64,000 nucleotides of DNA from Arcuatula senhousia (taxonomy: Eukaryota; Mollusca; Bivalvia; Mytilida; Mytilidae). The notes beneath the pieces were generated by a model, which saw only the letters and a list, made by a program, of their open reading frames with translations, did not search any database and had not been told where the DNA came from. The position numbers and the translations under genes were made by a program. This document shows, piece by piece, positions 12,101 to 24,100 of this stretch (the first letter of the stretch is position 1; each line of letters begins with the position of its first letter). The stretch covers positions 20,781,260 through 20,845,259 of the forward strand of contig OZ020313.1 in assembly GCA_963971305.1 (NCBI GenBank), written 5' to 3'.

Positions 12101-15100
12101 ACGACGACAACAACAACGACAACAGCATCATACCATTATACGTCCGCAAATTTTTTGCGGTCGTATAAAAAGTTTATTGTACACATACCTGTAGCAAGGG
12201 GGGGTTCAAGGGGTTTGGACGAACACCCCCTTGAGAGAAAAAATTGAAAAAATATAGGTAAAAACAAGCCGAAATTTGGTTAAGCACTATCAAAAAAGGA
12301 ATATTTTGAAAATCAAACCCTCCATGGACCCCCCTAAAAAAATTCTGGCTACGGGTATGGTAAGAGCATCCAAACATTTTTTGCTGGGGGGCAAAATGGC
12401 AAATGCAAATACATTCAAAGAGTTTATGAAAAACGTGGAAGAAATAACAGACAAGGTAAAGGGCTAAAAGATCTCACCACTTGTTCCAAATTATCATCCA
12501 TTTATTATGACATGAAAAAACAGCTACCGGTAATTCTATTTTCAATATGACAATGCATACAACTTGGTCATTCAAATCTAACAGCTGGTATAAAATAAAC
12601 CTACTCTCATCTATTTTTTAAAAAGCTTGATGTTAAGCAATTGGTCTATTAATAAAAATCTATTTATCGGTAATCATTACATTTTTCCTGTGATGTATGC
12701 CGCTGATAAACCCTTTATCATGAACAGGTGTGTTCGATCCTCGTCCGGGGTGAAAATTTCATGAACCAATTTTCCGACTCTCTCTTGACACCATTTGCGA
12801 GGATGGTCTCAGGGAACGATGCTAGTTCTTCGGAAGGGACGAAAAAAGGTTGTCCCGTGTATGTGGAGAGCAATACCCCATGCACGTTAAAGACCCCTTT
12901 GTAGAGTTGATAAGAGTAGGCTCAATGGGGCCGCTGCAAAGGCCACACTCGCAAGCTGCTAGCTGGAGAGGGATTTACATAAGCAATAAGCTTGTTTCCC
13001 AATCCAGGATAAATAAATATGTTTAAACTAACAGGTGTGTATCACCCAATTTATGGGTGATGTAGCACAAACATGATCAGTCCGCAAAAAAAAAAGTTCA
13101 TATAAAAACAAGTGCTGACTGTGTTGGGGATGCCCAACACAAAAATGTCTCCCAAACGAACCCATTTTTGACCTCGTATTATGATTTGCAATCTTTTAAA
13201 ACCCCAAGATACAAAATTTTGTCGAAATCGAAGCATTTTGACGATTTTCGCATTTTTGGGGCCGAAAAATCACATTTTTGCAAATAACTCGAAAACCGTA
13301 AATATCGCTTCAAAATTTTTTTTCGTATTATTGAAGAGCTCCTTTTGCTCTATTCACCTACAAAATTTCAGCCTCCTACGCACCTAGGTTACCGAGATAT
13401 TGCAATGTCCTATATTATGAACTTTCGCTAATTACACGGAAACGGTGGCCATTTTGAAAATTTTGAAATGTCCGAACACAACTTCAGTTACCCATCTACC
13501 ATCCTACAATGTTTCGTTAAAATCCTTCGAGGCGTTTTGAAGAAAAGGTACGGACACGTTCATGGCGGGGAGAAAGAAGAAAAAGAATAATAACAAGTAT
13601 TAACTGTGATTGCAAGCAAGTCACAAAGTCCCCCAAACGACCCGTATTTGCCACTATTTTCTTCAGCATGTCGAAAAACCCCTATATATCAATTTTCATG
13701 TAAATCGGAGCACTTTTTGCAGGCATTTTTTAACCGATCCTTCTGAAACTTGGTTAACATGTTGGACTAAGGCCAATGTAAAGAATTAATACCAAAAAGA
13801 TCAGATTCACAAGTCATAAGGGGTTCTGGGGGGGTACCAGAAAGGGGGACCGTAGGCCAAAATGCCATGGTTTCGCACACAAAACTCCTTATAGCTCTCA
13901 AACAGTAAATCCAATCTGTATAAACAATACCTATTATAAGATGCCTAACATGTACTTGAACTCAATACGGTAATCGTTTCAATTTCAGAAAATTGTAAAC
14001 TATGATGACATTCCATTTACATGTTTTCTACCATAATATAACTATATTTTCCAGATCCACCAAGAAGATTTTTGTTTTTTTCCATTGAACTCGGAGCATC
14101 ATGTTTAGCCCAGAAACCAATGTTCATCAGAATCGGTCAACATTCCCAAAAATTAGCCGATTTTTGTCGGCCATTTTGAAATAGGCGGCCATCTTGAAAA
14201 ATTTGAAAGTTTTGTGCACACCTTCATAACATGAATAACTCACATACCAAGTATGGTTTTGATCTGAAAAACCATCTCCGAGAAACCGGTCGGACAAGTT
14301 CATTGTAAAAAAAATCTGAAAAACCTGAGTAAAAACAATAAGTCTCCAAACTTCGTTTGGGAGACTTAATAATTACATACCGAAACTTTTTGCAGGCATT
14401 TTTTAACCGATCCTTCTGAAACTTGGTTAACATGTTGGACTAAGGCCAATGTAAAGAATTAATACCAAAAAGATCAGATTCACAAGTCATAAGGGGTTCT
14501 GGGGGGTACCAGAAAGGGGGACCGTAGGCCAAAATGCCATGGTTTCGCACACAAAACTCCTTATAGCTCTCAAACAGTAAATCCAATCTGTATAAACAAT
14601 ACCTATTATAAGATGCCTAACATGTACTTGAACTCAATACGGTAATCGTTTCAATGTAAAAGGTCCATTGCGAAATTAAGGGGGTCCAAAGGAGGGGTGG
14701 GGTCACTTCGGAAAAAATTTCAAAACTGTATAACTCGAAAACCGTTGGTCAGATTTTTTCATGACTCACCCCTTTTTTGTAGCTTTTATAATGCTGATTT
14801 CAAATATCAAATCAGATTTTTGATAGGAGCACTTGATTTTTTTTCAGAATTTTTTAAAAATTTTTTATGTGATTTTTCAAAAATTAAAAAAAAATACAAA
14901 AAAAATTATGAAAAAAAAACTATACAAGATAGCAATTTTTGGTCTTTTCCATTGAACTCGGAGCATCATGTTTAGCCCAGAAACCAATGTTCATCAGAAT
15001 CGGTCAACATTCCCAAAAATTAGCCGATTTTTGTCGGCCATTTTGAAATAGGCGGCCATCTTGAAAAATTTGAAAGTTTTGTGCACACCTTCATAACATG

Positions 15101-18100
15101 AATAACTCACATACCAAGTATGGTTTTGATCTGAAAAACCATCTCCGAGAAACCGGTCGGACAAGTTCATTGTAAAAAAAATCTGAAAAACCTGAGTAAA
15201 AACAATAAGTCTCCAAACTTCGTTTGGGAGACTTAATAATTACATACCGAAACTTTTTGCAGGCATTTTTTAACCGATCCTTCTGAAACTTGGTTAACAT
15301 GTTGGACTAAGGCCAATGTAAAGAATTAATACCAAAAAGATCAGATTCACAAGTCATAAGGGGTTCTGGGGGGTACCAGAAAGGGGGACCGTAGGCCAAA
15401 ATGCCATGGTTTCGCACACAAAACTCCTTATAGCTCTCAAACAGTAAATCCAATCTGTATAAACAATACCTATTATAAGATGCCTAACATGTACTTGAAC
15501 TCAATACGGTAATCGTTTCAATGTAAAAGGTCCATTGCGAAATTAAGGGGGTCCAAAGGAGGGGTGGGGTCACTTCGGAAAAAATTTCAAAACTGTATAA
15601 CTCGAAAACCGTTGGTCAGATTTTTTCATGACTCACCCCTTTTTTGTAGCTTTTATAATGCTGATTTCAAATATCAAATCAGATTTTTGATAGGAGCACT
15701 TGATTTTTTTTCAGAATTTTTTTAAAATTTTTTATGTGATTTTTCAAAAATTAAAAAAAAATACAAAAAAAATTATGAAAAAAAAACTATACAAGATAGC
15801 AATTTTTGGTCTTTTCCATTGAACTCGGAGCATCATGTTTAGCCCAGAAACCAATGTTCATCAGAATCGGTCAACATTCCCAAAAATTAGCCGATTTTTG
15901 TCGGCCATTTTGAAATAGGCGGCCATCTTGAAAAATTTGAAAGTTTTGTGCACACCTTCATAACATGAATAACTCACATACCAAGTATGGTTTTGATCTG
16001 AAAAACCATCTCCGAGAAACCGGTCGGACAAGTTCATTGTAAAAAAAATCTGAAAAACCTGAGTAAAAACAATAAGTCTCCAAACTTCGTTTGGGAGACT
16101 TAATTATGAAAAAGTAATTCTGTGAGCGAGCTTACAAAAGGATACCCCCCATACCCCCCCCCCCCCCCCCCGCTTCATATTGGACTCTGTACTGTAAAAA
16201 AAATCTCAAGTCCAGTTATCTCACCTCGTTGATAACCGAGAGCAATACAAATTCTTCATGTACATTTACAGATGATGTACTTCCTTTATGTAAAGTTTCA
16301 TCATAATCCATCCAGGGGTTGAGGAGGAGTTGTGCTTACGAGGTCTCCCATTGAATAATGTATTTAAAAAGTCTAAGTCCAATTACACCCCTGAACAATG
16401 TCGGAGTGCGATGAAAATTCTTCATGCACATCAACATATGATGTACTTCCTTCATATTAAGTTTCAGCAAAATCCTTCAAGCGGTTTAGGAGGAGAAGCG
16501 CTTATGAGTTATGTGGAAAGAGGGACAGACAGACGGATGGACGAACAGACCTGAACACTATATATCCCTCTTCTTTTGTAGGTGGGGCATAAAAAGTCAC
16601 ATTTAGTCACTCGGGGATTACTGATAAAAAGAATATAGGACTTCTCAAATCTTGAGATTGAGTTTATCATTGGTTTATGGTTCACCCTTCGGGTTCACCA
16701 CAAATCAGTGATTAACTCAATCTCAAGATTAAAAAGTCCTATATTCTATATAAACTTAAGGTTCATCAGGACAGTTTGAACTTTTTTGAAGAAAATCTTA
16801 GTATATGTACAGCTCAAACTGCATATTATCAGGACAAATAAAGTATAGTAGAACCTAGATATGGACACACCTTATTACGCTGACACATTTATTTAGTTGA
16901 AGATAGCAGGGTTTTTGCATTCAAAATGCATTTTGAGTAAGAACAAACTATCCCAATTGTTCCCTCAACTGACATGCTGGTGAACACTTTTAGTTAAAAT
17001 TTTAATTAACCCTTTCATACCCAGTGTATCCTTTTGGCACCATGACGTCAATGCCGAATGTATCCTTTTGGCACCATGACGTCAATGCCGAGTGTATCCT
17101 TAAGGATACATAAAATTCTATTTTTAGACCACCCAACTTCCGATGGAAAAATATTGAAATATATGCAAGTCACCACTACCATTTATGCAGTAATAACATT
17201 TTACAGTGATTCTTGATGTACAATTGTATTTCAGGGAAACTTGATCCGTCAGATTCAAAGATATGAATGTTATATTGTCGGAATTTTTTTAATCTAAAAA
17301 TAAAATGGCGGACATTCTTTTCTCTCACGTTTGAAACATCTTTTTCGTCTATTTCGCAATTTAGGGAGAAAATATTAATTTCCTCACATCTACAAATCTT
17401 ATGGGGTGGATTGAGATGGGTGAAAATATTTTTTACAGGTTTTTGTTCTCTGATAAAAGTTTTCATTCCAGTGAACAGGTGCTTGCTGACGGCGATATGT
17501 TGCCCAAAATTTAATTGCCTGTTATTGGGTCATAAAATCCATTTCGACATTAGTAAAAGGTTTAAAGATAACAGCTGGTGTTTTCTTTTAATAGTATCAT
17601 AATTTTGCTGTCAAAGATTCAAGAAAAAGTCGTCTTTTATTGCTTTAAAGTAAACGTTCTATAAATAGATTAATTGGTAATTTACCGGAAACGTCGTTAT
17701 GGATATTGCATAAATAGTCGTAGTAAAAAGCTCACGGGAGTTACCATTTTGATCTTATGAAAAATCAAATCAACTTCAGAAAATTTGTTCTTTATTATTT
17801 ATTTATCACTGTCATTTCTATATTTGAAAAATAAAAGATAAATAAAATGTTTAATTGTCTGTTTCTTTCTTCAATGTAAAATTGAAGACTGGATTACATG
17901 GATGGTGGAGAAGGACAGTGGTCATGTGACTTGCCCAAAATGAAGTGAAATTTTAAAAATATTTTGAGATTTTTGTGCTTTTAGAATCTTTATACCTAGT
18001 TTAGGCACATTTTATCAATATGATTAAAATTTGTATTCTAAAAGTAGTATTAATTCTAAGCTAAAGTATGGTCAAGGGAGGTAATTTGGCAAAAATCATA

Positions 18101-21100
18101 AAAAATCATCGTTTTTGGCTGCTAGTTTTGCTTGCTCACAAAAAGCAAGGAAAAAACCCCACTTTAAATTGATTTAAGATGATGAATTGTTGCAAGATCT
18201 ATAAAATGTCAAATAAAAAGCTTCGCCGAGCGCAGCATGATACGACCGCAACATATTGAACCCTGTACATTTTAGGCCCAATATGGAATAGTCAATTGCT
18301 CTGGACACATGCAGCCCATGGTGGACTGACAAAGGTTTTTGACACATGCAGCTTTTGGTGGACGTTCCACTAACAATTTAAAAGGAATTATTTTTTTCGA
18401 AAGGAGATCAAAATTAGACCAAAAATTTTCCATTTTGGCCCTAATTACATAATAGGGGGAAAAGGGGGGGGTGCAAAAATTAATTCTCAATTTTGTACCC
18501 ACTATTTGACAAGAACAATCATGCAAAATAAATTTTCAAAATCGGATCATAAATAAAAAAGTTTCGATTTTAGTCCCTTTTGGCCCCTCATTACATAATA
18601 AGGGGGAAAAGAGGGGTCGCAAAAATTGATTCTCAATTTTGTATCGCTATTTGACAAGAACAAACATGCAAACAAAAATTTTCAAAATCGGACCACTAAT
18701 ATAAAAAGTTTCGATTTTGGCCCCTTTTAGCCCCTAATTACATAACGGGGAAAAAGGGGGCCCGTAAAAGTTCATCAGGTTCATTCTTTTATTGTAAAAA
18801 ACATTCTTCACAAATTTCGCAGCAATAAGCCAGTTAGAAACAAAGTGATAGTGGAAACAATAAACTATTTGAAATTTTTGCCCCTTTTGGGCCCCTAATT
18901 TCGAAACAAAAAAAGGGGGGACCCCCAAAATCGTTCCCATTCACCCTTTTATGTCAAGGAACATTAATGCCAAAGTAGAAAGCAATAGGATGACTAGAAC
19001 TAAAGTTATCATGGCAACAAACATAAAAATAGCATTTTGGCCCCTTTTTGGCCCCTAATTTCGAAACCAAAACAGGTGGGACCCCTAAAATCAATCCCAT
19101 CCATCCTTTAATAGTAAGGAATATCATTGTGAAATTTCATTGCATTCGGATAACTAGAACTAAAGTTATCGTGTATACACTAAAGTTAACAGACAACGAC
19201 GACGACGACAGCATCATACCATTATACGTCCGCAATTTTTTGCAGTCGTATAAAAATGAGGGAAATCTATATTGACAGGAAAAAAAAAGAATGGAACATT
19301 TTTGTGTGTTTTTATGGCTTTTCCTACATAATTCATAGTAAAATATTGATACTTTAACTTGATAGAACTCGAAAAGTAGGGAAGAAAGCCATGAATTTTG
19401 AATCAAATTATGAAAGAGTACATCATATTGGACATTTTTGCCAATTTTGAAGAAAATCTATTGACAAATTAATTTTGGACCCAAGTGCCACGCTCTACCT
19501 TAAATGTCACATGAGATTTGAGGCCACCTGCATGGGTGTTAGTGGTATTAACCTTAGATCGACTGTGTACAAAAACCCGAGAAAAAAAGCAGAACGTAAA
19601 AATAATAGAATTTATCATGAAAATATTAATATAAATTATTGAAAAATTAAAATATCTAGGGTCTGCTATGGTTTATTTTGGAATGTTATATGCAGTCTTT
19701 GCTGTGCATATACTGAAAAATTGATCTAAATCTAAGCCATTTTGAGGTAAATGTATACATGAACCTTAATCCAATTGCTTATCTTTCAAGGTAAAAAGAA
19801 AACCCAGGCGTGTCAGTTCATTTTATACCAATTGAAAGATTTAAATGACCTAGATGACCAATAAATGGACAATTACAGAAAGCATAAGTGATACATGTAT
19901 TTAGTAAAATGATGACCATTTGTATTGGCCTGTATCTCATCCATAAACAGAATACCACACCTTCAGGCCACTCAATCTCCTCTTCTTTCTTGGAAGTGTT
20001 TTTCTCCTTGTCTGGTCTTCCAGTGAACTCAGAATCTCCTTTGACAAACATATTCTTGTACATAGCTCTAGATTTAGTGGAGACATACTTTGGTTCCGGT
20101 TCACTTGACTGATCTGAATTCAGCTGAAAACCTATATGTTGTTCCATTAATGATTTGTCATTACTATCATCATTTTCTAATTCCTAAAAAAATATTCATT
20201 AAAAGCAATGAGCATGATATGGATATTGACAAAACTATTTTTGGGATCAAATAAGCTCATAATTAAAGAAAAGATGCATGGAATTCTATTGGTCATTCTG
20301 CTGACCACAGTTGTACAAATGCCGACTTCTGTATAAACACATTTTTAACTTGTTTGTTTAACAAGAGGCTCCTGGGGCTCCCAGGAGCCTAATTCCATCA
20401 AAAACTTACATGCCTGAATTTTTAGCTAAAAGTTTTAAATGACTTTTAGACATTAAAGCATCATAAGTGCAATAAGGAGGTCATCTAACAACATTGATTA
20501 ACCTAGAATGCATTAAAGTATAGAGCTAAATTAGTTGAACGTGTTAGCAATGAAGCTTTTGATTATTTTCAGCAGTTCAGCTATAAGGCATAAACAGTTA
20601 TATAGACATTTAAGGGACCATAACACCTATAAGGAGTGAATAAAAAACTTCCATCATATTGAGTTTTTTAGGGCTTTAACTTTACAATATTGTAATTAGA
20701 AGTTTTTTTCTAGCTTTTTCAGTTGGCAATGACAATTGTCCATTTTCACATAACACCTTAAAGAAATGTTCATACAATTTTGACCCTGTTACATCTTTCT
20801 TAGATCTTGATGTGCTTAACAATATGCAATCTAAATTTCTCAAATATCTTGTAAAATTCTAAGATATTGAGTAAAATAAGGGCAGGTAGATTGTGAGTTG
20901 CTGAACACTTTTGCATCTCATGTTTTTCAACAAATCTAAAATCCAAATGACAGATTTCTACCACACATGCTAATAAATAGCTACACAAAGTTTGATTGCA
21001 ATTGAACCTATGGCATGCATGGTGTCAAAGGAGTTAAAGAGGTTAATATAATGAGGAAAAACTGTAAAAATAGTCAATTTTGATGTTCTAAGGGAATAAC

Positions 21101-24100
21101 TCCTAAAAAGAACGGTCCTACAACTTTGATCCTGTTACATGGATAGTAGATCTTGATGTACTGAACAATATGCAATCCAAATTTATAGTTTTCAAAATAT
21201 TGAGTTTTAAAGTGCAAAAAGTGCAAAATTTGGAAAAATCCAGAAAAAGGGCAATAACTCATACATGGGTCACTTGATCTTCTTCAAAATTTTAGGGCAG
21301 GTAGATCTTGAGATGCTGACAGAATTTTGAGATCTGTGACCGTTTATTTGCAAAAAGCTATATTTTACCCCTACAGTATGTCCTATTTTCAGCAATGTTG
21401 GCCATGTTTTTTTTAACAAATTAAAAATCCAAACAACAGTTTTGAAGCACCACCAATAAATATTAGGGCATGTAATGGGACTTAAAATGATACCCGCCAT
21501 GATATAATATAATAAGTTCATAAAATTTGATTTTTCAAAGTGGCCAATCTCAAAAACTATTTTTAAGATCCTGCTGGAAATTGATGTTGACCTGAATTTA
21601 ATTGTACTAAACAGCTGTGCAAAATTCAGTGGCCTATTCAGAAAACCATTTTTCCGATCATGCTGGAAATTACACTTGATCTGTATTTTATTGTACTCAA
21701 TAGCTGTACAAAATATCAATTAGAATTCCTTGACGCATTTTCAAGTTCTTGGTCGGAAACTCAAAATTTCATAAAATTTGATTTTTCAAGGTGAAAACTA
21801 TTTTTTGGATCATGCTGGAAATCGAACTTGACCTGTATTTTACGTACTTAACAGCTGTGCAAAATATCATTCAAATCCTTTGACACGTTTTCAAGTTATT
21901 GCTCAGAAACCTTCTGGGGATGGACAGACGGACACTGAAAAAAACTGAGGGTATAACGTAATACCCTGCCCCTTCGTGTAGTGGGGTATTAAAACTGTAC
22001 CAATTTTTGGTTGCATTTAGACCTATAATGTCAGAGGAGTTAACCTTTGAAAAAGTTAACAGACAACGACAGACACCAAGTGAGGGCAATAAGCTTACAA
22101 TCATGACCTTTCGGGTCAAGTGAGCAAAAAAGTATTACATATACTGGTTCCTAAACTTATTAATGATGCAAAAAATAGGATGATAGTGTGGTGAGCTAAT
22201 AAACACAGCTGGAACTCTTTTTCAGGTTTAAGTCTAGACAGAGATTTTATGGTTCAAAATTAAATGAAACAAGAAAACAGTTATATATATGTGTAATCAT
22301 AATAGAAATATTTCCTGGTATCCACATGTCTGCTTACCGCCAAAAAGTTCGCAACTTTATCATCAATCAAATCTCCATTTTCCTTTTCTTTTGTAAGATC
22401 TGGCTGACCAATTTGTCTCCCTAAAGCAAGAAATCCTCCAAATATATATTGATATCATTGAGCATGATATAAAAGATTAATCTATTACTTATAAAAATGT
22501 TATAAATAGAATTTCATATTGATGAGCTTGTGATAAACATTGTGGAAGATTTAATATTCCTGCATTCCCAAACATAAACAAGTAATACTGTGAGTGAGCT
22601 CACAAAAGGATACCCCCCGCTTCATATTGGACTCTGTACTGTAAAAAAAAATCTGTAGTCAGTTATCTCCCCTCAATAATAACCAAGAGCAATACAAATT
22701 CTTCATGCACATTTACAGATGATGTACTTCCTACATGAAAAGTTTCATCAAAATCCATCAAGCGGTTAAGGAGGAGTTACACTTACGGGGGTCTTCCATT
22801 GAATAATGTATTTAAAAAGTCGAAGTCTAATTATCTCCCCTGAATGATGTCTGATTGCAATGAAAATTCCTCCTGCACATCTACATATGATGTTCTTCCT
22901 TCAGGTAAAGTTTCATCAAAATCCATCAAGCGGTTTAGGAGGAGTTGCCCTTACAGGGTCTCACATTGAATAATGTATTTAAAAAGTCTAAGTCAAATTA
23001 TCTCCCCTGAATGATGTGTGATTGCAATGAAAATTCTTCATGCACATCAACATATGATGTACTTCCTTCATGTAAAGTTTCATCAAAATCCTTCCAGCAC
23101 TTTAAGAGGAGTTGCGCTTACGAGGTCTCCCATTGAATAATGTATCTAAAAAGTCTAGAAGTCCAATTATCGCCGCTGAATGATGTCTGATTGCAATGAA
23201 AATTCGTCATGCACATCAACATATGATGCACTTCCTTCATATTAAGTTTCATCAAAATCCTTCCAGCAGTTAAGAAGGAGTTGTGCTTACTAGGTCTCCC
23301 ATTGAATAATGTATCTAAAATGTCTAAGTCCAATTATCTCCCCTGAATGATGTCCAAGTGCGATGAAAATTCTTCATGCACATCTACATATGATGTACTT
23401 CCTTCATGTTAAGTTTCAGCAAAATCCTTCAAGTAAACAGACTGATTTGCATAATTCTATCTAAATCTGTTGATATTTTCAAGATTTAAGGGGAACCAGG
23501 GAGCACCCCTCCTCTATTGAAATTGAAATAAATTTTTAGTTGAATACATAAGGACCAGTAGGTTTTTCTCTCTCTCTTCATTTGATATTCATTTAGAGCC
23601 AGTGATGTAGAGGTTAATGCATTAGGCTACTAACACCAAGATTTGTGTGTGTGTGTGCGATCCTAGTCTCGAGCGAAAATTTCATGTACCAATTTTCCAA
23701 ATCCCTCTCGACACTATTTGCAAGGATGGTGTCGAGGAATGATGCTTTTAGGAAGGGATGAAAAAACCTTGTCCTGAGTAATATAACCTGTGCAGGTTTA
23801 AGAGTAGAGTTCGATAAGAGTAGGCTCAATGGGGGCTGCTACAAAGCTGGCCATACTCGCAAACTGTAGGCTGGAAAAGGATTTACATAAACATAAAGCT
23901 TGTTTCCCAATCCAGGATAAATAAATTAGTTTAAGCTAACATGATTCCATGTTCATTTGTAGCATATTTAATGATGTGCCCCCTCAAAAGTGCTTGTGAA
24001 TTCCTATTGAAATATTCTCCCTGTATGAACACCTTATTACTGTGATTGTTTTAGATTTTACAAAATGGTAATTTTAAAATACAGACATTTTTATAAAGAC

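Noticed and set aside
14224..15300. Two identical 69-codon minus-strand ORFs
   Set aside because: They are shadows of the 867-bp repeat unit in family F and have no coding signature.
17176..17602. Overlapping ORFs of 96 and 111 codons on opposite strands
   Set aside because: No recognisable motif, low-complexity residue content and no splice-site support. May be decayed transposon sequence.
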